64,000 nucleotides of DNA, taken from positions 16,780,318-16,844,317 of the forward strand of contig NC_058506.1 in the NCBI RefSeq assembly GCF_020382885.2. Reading direction: 5' to 3'. How positions within the stretch are numbered: position 1 is the first letter of the stretch; each line of letters begins with the position of its first letter. This stretch comes from Scatophagus argus (Eukaryota > Chordata > Actinopteri > Scatophagidae). The translations under genes were made by a program, and so were the position numbers. The notes beneath the pieces are model-generated. The model did not search any database. It saw only the letters and a program-made list of their open reading frames with translations, and was not told the origin of the DNA. Of this stretch, positions 13,421-23,430 are shown piece by piece.

Positions 13421-13541
13421 CCTGAACTCAGCTTTATGGCTCAAATGCATACAGCAGTAGAGCACACTCCAGCATTGACTAAGTTCCTACTTGTCTTTTT
13501 CCTCCTTTCCCTTTTTAAAAAACAAAGATTTTGGTGAGAAA

Positions 13542-16500
13542 ATGACTAGCGGAAAAATTAGAGACTATGACAGCATTGCATCTTTTCTTGGATCTTGGGG
13601 ACCCTTTCAGCGAAGGATTTTTTTAGCACTGGCCATTAGCATCTTCCCGAATGGGTTTATTGGTATCTATATTGTATTTGTGGCTGATACCCCACCTCAC
13701 GAGTGCTATATCCCCGAAGACTACAGTATCAGTGAGATATGGAGAAATGTGACAATCCCTCTGGAAACAGTCAATGGCATCGAAAAGCGCAGCTCTTGCT
13801 CAAGGCTTAACCTGGAAATCGTCAGGAACTACTCTCAGCATGAATTCCTCCCGAACATCGATGTGAATGTAAGTGAAATTCCTTTGGAGGGTTGTCTGAA
13901 TGGGTGGACGTACAGCAAGGACATCTACCAGTCAACTATTGTCACAGAGGTGAGTGATAAGTGATTATGAATTAACTTTCCTTCAAAATGCTTTCAAGGT
14001 TTCTACAAATAATTATATTTAGAAGGTTTATAGTTTTCAGATAAAGTTAATATTTTTGCATAGTTACAGTAGTATTATTATAAACCTGCAACGAGGTAAC
14101 CCCTAGGAGTGAAACATAGTGATGAACAATCCCTGACAAAAGAAGAATTGGCAGCAGTTACAGTCACAACAGCTTTTAGCAGGGTCAAAGGCCCTACTTT
14201 GATTCATTGCTCATGCAAGCCTATTTATAGTCATGAAATTAAGCACTTCCCAAGCAGTATATGCATTGTATTTTAATGGATTGAGTGACACATTAGTGTT
14301 CAACTGTGAGAGATAATTTAGCCAAAGTGAACAGGACTGCCAATTGCAGTTATTGAGATTTCATCCTCACATTACATCCTCAGTGAAGCTTAGAAGCTGT
14401 CTAGTCTGTCAGTCATTTCAGCTGCCTGTGGCTGTCAAGATCCTCATTATAGCTCTAAGGCTGAGCCCAGCCACCCTACAGACGAAACTCGAAACTCTGG
14501 CCAATTCATTATGATGCGTGAATCTCTTGTAGTCTGGCCCTTCCCGTGGGAGACAGGCGAAGGGGCCACAGCCCCCAGGATCACGGACACAAAAACCCCT
14601 CCACTGTGTTAAGATGACCAATCTTTGAGGATGTCCACATGAGATAGATGTTCCTAATGTTTACAGTGTAAGTAGCTACAGCTGAAAGTGAGAATAATGT
14701 GTTGATGTTGCAGTGGGACTTGGTATGTGACAATGGATACAAAACTCCCCTGACCACCTCTATCCACTACATTGGTGTGCTGATGGGAGCGTTTATCTCA
14801 GGCCAGATGTCTGACAGGTCTGTACTGAACCCAACATTGTCTGAAATTTTTAACAAACAATCCAGTTTTGCTGTAAGGGATGAAGGGAAATCATGAAACT
14901 TACTCATCTACAAACTATATTTGTTATGCACAGGTATGGACGGAGGCCGGCACTCTTTCTCATGATGTTTCTTCAGACTGTTTCAATCACAGCACAGATA
15001 TTCTCCCCGAACTGGGAGGTCTTCACTCTTATTTTCTTCTTTGCGGGGGCAGGAGGATTCTCCAACTATACCATTGCATTTGTGCTGGGTATGTTTTCCA
15101 TAAAGAATTTCCAATATATGCTGCTTTATGTGTTTAATTACGGTACCATATGTTGTAATGGCCCATCTATAGGATGCAACTTTTTGTATATGATGCTTAT
15201 TGTTAAAGTATTTGATTGCATAAGAACACCCATGTATTGAAAAGATTATTTTCTTGCTCCTGCTGATCTTGATAAATTCTAAATTAATTTAATACACCTA
15301 CAGGTACAGAAACTCTAAGCCCAAAAGCCCGAGTGGTCTTCTGCTCCCTTGGGGTTTTCATGAGCTCTGCTTTGGGGTACATGGCAATGCCAGCTGTGGC
15401 TTACTTTCTCCGTGATTGGCGGTTGCTGTTGATTCCCATGGCTGCCTCTGGCCTGATCTACATCCCCCTGTGGTGGTAAGAACAGTCATATACTGCAATG
15501 ATGTTCTTAAAAGGAAACATGGTCAAATAGTAATTGCAAAAAACAAAAATTTTAGAAATCAAACAATAAAATGAAGTGGTTAGCTTTTGACACTGTCGCC
15601 TCATAGCAAGAGGGTTCCAGGTTCGAATCCCGGTCTGGGCCCTTCTGTGTGGAGTTTGCATGTTCTCCCTGTGCCTGCGTGGGTTTTCTCCGGGTACTCC
15701 GGCTTCCTCCCACAATACCTGCATACATGCACATTAGGTTAATTGGCTACTCTAAATTGCCCCTAGGTGTGAGTGTGAGAGTGTGTGGTTGTTTGTCTTT
15801 GTGGTTGTTTGTAGTCAGCTGGGATAGGCTCCAGCTCCCCCGCGACCCTGACAGATAAGCGGTATAGAAAATGGATGGATGGATGGATGGATGGATGGAT
15901 GGTTAGCTTTTGAGGTATTGCGGTGATGCATAAACATATTTATATTGCAAAGGAACTTGCAAGTAAGAACTTCAAGAAAATGGTACACAAAAAGGAATGT
16001 GCGTAAACAACTGTAGGCTGTTCTGCCTTTGAAGCCTTATCTCTCGTAAAACAAAATAGTTCTGATCATAAACATTTCCAACAGCATACATCTCACCTTT
16101 GTGTGGTTTACTGTAAGTCTGCTTTCCAAAATGAAAAGGAATTGTTGCTGCACCCAGTACCTGCTGCAGGGGAAAAAAAACCCACACTCGCTCACTGTTC
16201 TCTTCTCTCCACCCTCAGGAAATCATAATGAACCCATTGTGGCTTGACACATCAGAATGTGTCAAAAAACAACACACGCACTCACTCACTCAAAGACTTA
16301 CTCGAACAAGTCGTGCAAAAATGATATGGATGATTTGGCCAAAGCATGGCTTTACCATCTCCAATACTCACCTGCTTTATCCACACAGTGATAAAAGAGC
16401 CTTAAACCGGATTAATATGTCATTAGACCAGATTTTTAGATTATGCACAATATGATGACTTCCTTTATATTGTTTTCAGTTCCCCTTAAGGGAAGATTCA

Positions 16501-19346
16501 CCTGATGATGTTATATCAATGTGTTCAATGTGTTGCAGGTTAGTCCCCGAGTCTCCTCGCTGGCTGCTCTATCAGGGAAGAGTGAAGGAGGCTGAAGCCG
16601 CACTGAGAAACGCGGCCAAGGCAAATAAAACAGAGGCTCCAGAGACCATTTTTACACAAGCTGAGGTGAGTTTATCAGCTAGTTTTTAGTTTTAACATAC
16701 GGTGAACATAAACTAGACACTCTTTCACCTCAGGACAGCCTGACTCTTACAGTATGTGAAATCCACTGGTGTGGACAAAATAACCACACACACCTCCACA
16801 CACATTAGTGTCTTTGGTTATAATCAGGTATTCCGGTAACATTTGTTTACTGGGCCTCATCAGTATTGGATGTTATTGCCTCCCTTCCATTTTTTTTTCT
16901 TGGAAAAGCTTTGTTTTATTTTTGAAATGCACAGCAGTTCAAACACTGTTTTGTCACATTTTATAATATGATGTTGCTAGTTACAATGTGAGCTACTGTA
17001 GAACTGATTATATTTGTCCATATGGTCTAAATGATCTATACAGCTTTATGAATAATCCATGTCCACAGTGCAACGCTTGTGGCACGGCTCGTGTTTCAAC
17101 TACAAACTAAAAGGTTTACCCTTTTCTTCTTGTGTTTCCCAGATCGAAGATGCACTGGCTATGAAAGACAAGAAATATAACATTTTGGCTATTCTAAGCA
17201 GCTGCAATACTTTCTCCATCACATTAGTGTGTGCACTTCTGTGGTACGTCTAAGGATTTTCCTCACTGCATAAATTCCTCAAGCATCTAAACCAAAAGAT
17301 GAAATTATTACAGTTGCACAAAAAAAAACTGTTTGGTTTATGCTTTAGTTTCTGGTGTTTCCCATCCTGTGTGTAATCAGTTTGTTGTTCTGAATGTCTC
17401 TGCAGGGTCATCGTCACCATTAGTTACTATGCCTTAATCCTCAACACTTCCAACCTGCACGGCAATCCGTACATAAACTGCTTCCTGTCTGCTGTGACAG
17501 AAGTGCCGGCTTACATAATTGCCCTGTTACTGCTCCAGTTCTGCTCCAGGCACTTCTGCCAGTCCTCTACACTTTTCGTTGGAGGCATTATGATCCTGTG
17601 TGTTCACCTCATTCCAATAGGTAATGTCCAAATGCTTTAGTTCCTGAAACATGATCAAGGGACATCACAATGGCTTTATTTTGTCACCAAGAAATATTAA
17701 TAAGACCAAGAGTCTACAGCCATATTGACAGCTCTGTGAGACAAGGCAAAGTGATCTTTTGAGTTCAAAAAATGGGCATACAAACATGTTCAACAGTGAC
17801 AGTGTTGGCGTTACATCCTGTGGGAGAGATGAACGTGTCTCCCTAATTTTGTGCCAGCCCATCCAGTAGCTACTGCAGCATTATCACACAGAGGAAATAA
17901 AGCTTGTTTATCTTTGTTAGTGCTTGCTACAATTTACAGAAAATAAAAAAAATAAATCCTGTTTTTATGTCCTTTCCAGGTTTACCAGGTGTCGCTGTGT
18001 TTCTTGAGATGTTGGGGAAGTTTGGCATCACATCCTCTTTTTGTGTGGTGTATGCCGTTTCATCAGAGCTCTTCCCTACTGTTATCAGAAATACAGCCAT
18101 GGGGTGTTGTTCCATGGCTGCTCGTGTTGGAACCATCATTTCTCCCTTCATCATTTATCTGGGTAAGTACATGTAGCTTTCTGTTTTTAGCATTTTTTAA
18201 ATTAAAATTACACCTTCAGTACAGAATTGTACCTGTGCCATTTTCTCATTATACACTATGTAGACAATAGTATTGGGACCCCTGGCCATTGCACCAATAG
18301 GGGTTTTAATGACATTGTATTATAAATACACAGACAGTTTTGCCATTGTAACAGCTTCCATTCTTCATGCAGTAGAGCATTTGTGAGGTCAGAAACTGAT
18401 GTTGGACCAAAAGGCCTGGCTCATAATCTCCATTCCGGTTCATCTCAAAGGTGTTGGATGGGGTTGAGGTCAGGACTCTGTGTGGGCCAGTCAAGTTCTT
18501 CCACACCAAACTCATCCAACCATGTCTTTATGGAGCTTTGCTTTGTGCCCTGGGGCACAGTTATGCTGGAATAGAAAAGGGTCTTCTCCAAACTGCTGGC
18601 ACAAAGTTGGAAGCATAGCATTGTCCAAAATGTCTTGGTATGCTGAAGCATTAAGATTTGTGTGTGTTTAGTGTATTTTGCTTCCTTTTTGCAGGGCAAT
18701 ACTACAAGTCACTCCCATACATATTGATGGGAAGTTTAGCCATTTGTGGTGCTATCTTGTGTCTCCTGCTGCCAGAAACATATGGGAAGGCTTTACCAGA
18801 GACTATGACACAAATGCAGCAGATATGCAGGTGAGCGTACACACTGGATGTACATGTATGTTTACTGGATACGGTTTTTCACTATTAGAAAGGCTGTAGG
18901 CACTGTGAAGGTCACAGCTGTATGTTTGGCTCCGTTTTTTCCACAAAGAGTTAGAATAAACAAAACAAGTTTCTTCAGTTCCTCTTCCACTACTATATGA
19001 TGAAAATTAAGTGAAACCAATTAAACACTTTGTATCACTTGTCAATGGCAATACCAACTAATGAAATGCAAATAAATATTTCAGTGCTGATAGTTTTAAT
19101 GACTGACACCACTTGGTTTCAAGAACAGAGGACATAAGAAGTTAATTATTTTGTTGTTGCTCTTACGCGCACAACAGGCCGAGGTGTGTGTGTTGTTGCG
19201 TTGACCAATGACCTTCGATGTCCCTGCTGTTACACTGTCACTAAATGTCCTCTCAATGTTCAAACAGGAGAAGAAGACAAAAAGGGAAGGCCGCTGAAGA
19301 CAAAGAGATCACGGCTGACTGTCAGAAGAAAGAATCCAAGTTGTAG
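13542..19346 (+). CDS. slc22a5-like: OCTN-type carnitine/organic cation transporter, complete (559 aa)
   Basis: Ten coding exons with GT/AG borders: 13542-13949, 14714-14817, 14934-15088, 15304-15475, 16539-16665, 17143-17243, 17406-17620, 17980-18162, 18695-18830 and 19268-19346 (TAG stop 19344-19346). They join in frame to 1680 nt, 559 residues. Exons 2-9 have exactly the lengths I recall for human SLC22A5. The start chosen is [17 protein letters not shown], since the family begins at the RDYD block; an in-frame ATG at 13491 would add 17 residues. Visible features are a glycosylated extracellular loop (NVT, NYS, NVS), GQMSDRYGRR after helix 2, PESPRW at about 283-288, and [11 protein letters not shown]. 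The loop at 223-230 reads GTETLSPK, so the human GTEILGKS-like site is lost. The C-terminus is a short basic tail without a PDZ ligand. A plasma-membrane carrier of carnitine or cations is expected. Intron 4 carries a SINE and intron 8 a Tc1 remnant. It diverges clearly from the gene at 6200, so this is not a recent duplicate. Confidence 0.93.
15577..15913 (+). mobile_element. tRNA-like SINE/LINE-tail element with 14-bp target duplication
   Basis: Lies in intron 4 of the transporter gene at 13542. The body (15591-15899) has a tRNA-type B box (GGTTCGAATCCCGG at 15619), then GTGGAGTTTGCATGTTCTCC, GGCTTCCTCCCACAATACC and GATAGGCTCCAGCTCCCC, and ends in (GGAT)n repeats. This is the wording of one of the most abundant fish retroelements. 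The 14-mer TGGTTAGCTTTTGA occurs at 15577-15590 and again at 15900-15913 and is best read as the target-site duplication of a 5'-truncated copy. It has no coding capacity. Confidence 0.8.
18256..18665 (-). mobile_element. Tc1/mariner transposon remnant
   Basis: Lies in intron 8 of the transporter gene at 13542. On the minus strand, codons near 18480-18550 spell a Tc1-type transposase segment including [14 protein letters not shown], the block around the second catalytic aspartate. The frame breaks soon afterwards and the first catalytic region is absent. The 18256 side carries the ACACTATGTAGACAATAGTA type of terminus. The other side has no matching inverted end, so the copy is truncated and cannot move by itself. 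Confidence 0.75.
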
Positions 19347-19857
19347 TTAGTTATGATTTTTTGTTTGTATGTATTTCTGTTTTGTTCTTTTGCCAAAGGT
19401 TCCGTAGACGACAATAACGGTCTCCCGTTGTAACTAGACTTTTAGATTTTAATACCCTTTTTGCAGATCTAAATCTGTTTTATGTATTATATCTATGTCA
19501 AAACTGAAGTTTCTCAGCTCTCTCTTAAAACGTTGTTTCTTATACAACGTTTTTAATATTTTTGGACTGCGGATCAGAATAATACAAAATCCATATGAAC
19601 ATGATAGCATTAAACAGGAGGACTTGACAGCACAAGTTGTAGGGGTTAGATGTCGAAGGAAAAAGGGAAAACAAGGTGACCATATGCATGCTGATGCTGT
19701 CTATTTCCTGACTTTTGCATATTCTCATGAATATCTGAGAAAGCAAAAACAATAGCTTTTTTCCTTGAAGTTTTCAGGTGTAAATTCCGACAACCAGATG
19801 CAGCTCTCAGCAAAAGTTAAAAATATATCCAAATCCAAGGAAAGGGAGGCTGGCACC

Positions 19858-19903
19858 AGGCTGGGACTAGTCTTGACTTGACTAATCGGACTAGTCCCAG
19901 CCT
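19858..19903. repeat. Perfect 15-bp inverted repeat with 16-bp loop
   Basis: AGGCTGGGACTAGTC at 19858-19872 is exactly complementary to GACTAGTCCCAGCCT at 19889-19903. It borders the repeat fragment at 19922. It may be the end of that element or a hairpin of independent origin. Confidence 0.7.
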
Positions 19904-19921
19904 AGTCAAGCGAGCATGAGC

Positions 19922-19992
19922 TGATGAAGCCTCTTGAATGAGAGGTGAAACGTCTTCAAAGACAAATAACTAAGTCCAGTTGCATTCGATTG
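19922..19992 (+). repeat. Interspersed repeat fragment ('GAGAGGTGAAACGTCTTCAA')
   Basis: Contains GATGAAGCCTCTTGAATGAG followed by AGGTGAAACGTCTTCAAAGA and AAGTCCAGTTGCATTCGA. I recognise these blocks as a very frequent teleost repeat, probably the 3' end of a retroelement. The class was not determined. Confidence 0.55.
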
Positions 19993-20877
19993 AATTTCCT
20001 CATATTCACAGGCTTAATGCATCCAAAGTGTTTTATTTTCCAAACAAAAGATCTAATTAATTGTCATTTTGACTTGTCATATTTTATTTACTCACACTCC
20101 CTCCTGCATATCTTTAAAGTTTGACTGAAAATTGATCCAGCCAAATGCTGATTATGAATAAGTTTCTTTTTCTGTTACGTGAAACCCGTACAAATCAATG
20201 AAGTATTACTGGTGTCTTTTGACGGACTCAGTCCTCCAATTTTATTCATTTACATTTCCACTGGTGTACATCTAAAATCTTTTTAACAGGCTGAAACTGC
20301 TTGATTTTAATGCCGGTGTAGCGTGACCTCCTTCATTTGGGTAATTCGACAACAAGTCTGATAAAATGCACTGGATTTCTGTCAGGAAAAACAATGAACA
20401 AAAATGCATTTGATTGCAGCAAGTAGAAACAAGGCCACAGCTGTTTGACACAGGCGTGTGTGGGCAAGTTAACTGGTCTGCAAGATGATTTCACTTTCTT
20501 TTCATCACTCAGCATTATTCATAAATACACCTGAATGGAAATATCTTAAATATCTTTTTATTGAAAAAAAAAAAAAGGGTTCAAAAAGTGCCTGCACTGT
20601 ACAAGCCTGTGGGCTTTGAGTGTCCCGGGAAAACCCCACAAAGACATCTCAGCTGTTTCATTTCACCTTCAATTCAAGATCTGCCAGACGCTTTAAAATG
20701 TACCTCTTAAAACATACCCTTTAAAATCTCTCAGCTGTACTTAAAAATAGCCCCACGTCCTCTTCGGAAACGCTGTACTCGCTGTTGGGAACTGAAGCAG
20801 CTGTTGGTAAACTGAGCTCGGCTCAGCAGCTGTGGATGGGAGTTAACCCCGCAACGCCTGAAGGTCTCTCGCTAAAT

Positions 20878-20890
20878 CAAAAGTGAAAGT
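20878..20890 (+). promoter_or_regulatory. IRF/ISRE-like site upstream of a candidate exon
   Basis: CAAAAGTGAAAGT contains the AANNGAAA core bound by interferon regulatory factors and resembles the PRDI type of element. It lies about 146 bases upstream of the splice donor at 21036/21037. Such a match can occur by chance; it matters here because irf1 is the neighbouring gene. Confidence 0.35.
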
Positions 20891-22619
20891 ACAAACAACG
20901 CAGGCATCCCAGTCCGTTCAGTCAGTCGTTTCCCCAGGCTTTGTTCACTTTATACGACGTTTATCACATTTGTGGATGGATTTTATTTTCACAGCACAAC
21001 ATCCATATGGAAAAATATGACGGACGTTGATATAAGGTGAGTTTTTTTGCTCTAAATTGTTGGTCCACATCCCGTGGCCCGCTACACAAATATCCTCACG
21101 TTCGAAATATGGTTTCTAAAGGAAACACAAAATGTCTTAAATGTACCGTCATGCTTTAACGCAGTCTGGAGATTTAGATCAGTACATTTCTTGAGATTTC
21201 CTCTGCTTTATTTTTAAAAAAAAAATGCCCAGTCACGGTGCGTAAACGAGGACTCGTTTCTTTCTCTTGCTATTTCACTTTTTAGTCCCTTCGTTTTTGT
21301 TTCGACAGGCCTGTAATGTCTCTTTGACACAACCGAGGCCAGCGTGCACATTTAGTTTTGATTGCACTGGGTTCCATAGAATAGCAGATGGATGTCTCAC
21401 GTACATTTTCAGGGTTTGAGGATCTATTGACGTATGTATTTATTTATTTATTATTGTTGTAAAAAAAAAATATAGTCAAAATGAACGGATTTCTTGTCCT
21501 TACGTTTGTATTTGATCTAATCCAAATGTACAGCAACACTGTTAACGTAACACCATGCCGTTAATTGGATGTTAAGCTATAGGAGTGCATGGCAGAGAGT
21601 CGAATCTGTAACAGCCAATCAGAAACGTGAAACAAAAAAAGAAATCGCCGTGTTCTTAAATAACTGTTCTCAGGTCAGTCCTCAGAGGTTAGTTAAAAAT
21701 ATACATGAGCGCTGTACCATGCACAACCGCTAGATGTCGCCAAATGCGCATGTTTCATGGAAAACATTTATTTTCTCTTAACCAGTCTTATTTCCAAAAA
21801 TATCTTTAACCTTTTATGAATTAGTGTGTTCTTAGGTCTAGTTTGCCTTAACAAATTGATTGTCTTTTTGGGTGACTTTTCACTTTTCCTGTACATTGTG
21901 TTTTTTTTGTCATCTGCTTTTATCTGTGATATGCACTTGGCACTCTAACGCTGTATCCAAAATAATGCAGAATCGTAATACACTTACATGCACTTTATTT
22001 GAGAATTTTGATCTCCTGTTCTTCTTCTCCACTACATTGCAGAGGGAAATTTGTATTAATTATTACTGACCCTGCAACAGCACAATAAAGCGGATGATGA
22101 AGCTTTTAAGATACGTCATTAATACGCTGTCAATGATTAGACCGGAGGTTTTATACTAAGTTGAGTGTCACTTGAGCTACTGCTACTTTATAATTCAGAG
22201 GCAAATATTTTACTTTAACTACACTGGTGTGATAACTTTGACTACTAGTTAATTTACAGTTGTAATAATACATATTGTTAGGTAAGTTAAAATAAGGCAT
22301 AACTTACTTACGGTACTTTTCCCCAACAGGAAAATTTTTAAGCTACACCGCAGGGCATTAAGTGATTATAATTAGGCCCAACTTTGCCAACTGCAATATT
22401 ACTGATACTTGTACACGAATGCATCAGTTATCATAATCTAACTGTATGATATATTGATATATATGATTTAATATTCATGGTTATTCTGAGATGTGGGATT
22501 CTGCATGATGAGTACTTTTACTTTTGGTATTTTAAGTATGTTCTGATGCAAATACCTTTACATTTTTACATTGTGAATTTTCGGTATTCCTACACGTGAC
22601 TCTTCCGTAAGTACAAGAT

Positions 22620-23430
22620 GCGAGTACTACTTCTGCCACTGCTTACAGATTTCTTGCCGTTGTTAAAACACATTTCCCGAAACTGTAGCTCAGTTTCTTA
22701 AAGCTCCAAACACAAAACTGAAAAAAGGCTCGGACATTTAGTCAAAACACCACAGATCTCTTGCTGTTGTCAAAACCATACACAGGTTCAAACGCTGGTG
22801 TGATAAATCGAAAACAATACCACTGAAACAATGTTTCTATATGTCTTGGCTCCATGAGGCCATGGCACATGTTCAAACATATAAAACTAAAAATCAGAAT
22901 TGTTTCCTTTTTGTCCTCTAATGATGAAATCAGTGAACAAATGCAAAAGGTAGCAAAGAAAATACAGCAGCCTATTTATTTGTTACTGACTGAACTGGTT
23001 CGGAGAAAAAAATGCTTTCATAGAATGACAACAAAATAAAATAAAAATATGACCTAGTGAAAAGGATATACGTCCTCACAATAGGCTGGACTCACTGACC
23101 AGTTTTGGCCCTCGTTAGGCCATAATGAAGTACATGGTCAAAGAAAAGTTGTGAAGATTTTGTTAGAAATATCGGCTCGCCTTTTCACCCCCCCTTTTAC
23201 GTGAGAAGTGAGTGGGACCAGTTGGCAGTTATTGTGTGGAGTTCTGAAAGACAGCGAAGGGGAACAAAGTGTGCTAAAAGATTTGTGTTTCGAGGTCTGC
23301 AAAAATGTGATTTAGAATTTCTGTTTGAAAGGGAAAACGCAGTACTTGTGCTTAGAGTTTAGCAGTCTGGAGTTTTGTTTTGATACCTGAGTTTAGAGTT
23401 TTCAGAACCGCGTACAACTAAAACTCTGAC
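22620..23430. mobile_element. Possible DNA-transposon relic (AAACACAAAACT / AGAGTTTTG ends)
   Basis: The left part is rich in AAAACACA, CCAAACACAAAACTG and GTCAAAACACC. The right part carries the complementary style (GTGCTAAAAGATTTGTGTTTC, TAGAGTTTAGCAG, GTTTAGAGTTTTCAG). Such imperfect, AAACTCTAAACAC-like subterminal repeats in opposite orientation are usual in non-autonomous teleost DNA transposons. A similar vocabulary appears at 30355-30650. Ends and target duplication could not be fixed. Confidence 0.3.

Larger units (their letters stand above)
19347..20870. other. 3' flank of the OCTN cluster
   Basis: 3' UTR and downstream DNA of the third transporter. It includes a 15-bp inverted repeat at 19858-19903 and an adjoining repeat fragment at 19922-19992. 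The rest is AT-rich and no exon was found. Confidence 0.5.

Noticed and set aside
13491..13541. Upstream in-frame ATG as the start of the third transporter
   Set aside because: The 17 extra residues have no counterpart in the family, while the downstream ATG begins at the family's usual N-terminus. It cannot be fully excluded.
15619..15632. tRNA-type B box
   Set aside because: Part of a SINE body. No cloverleaf could be folded around it, so it is not a tRNA gene.
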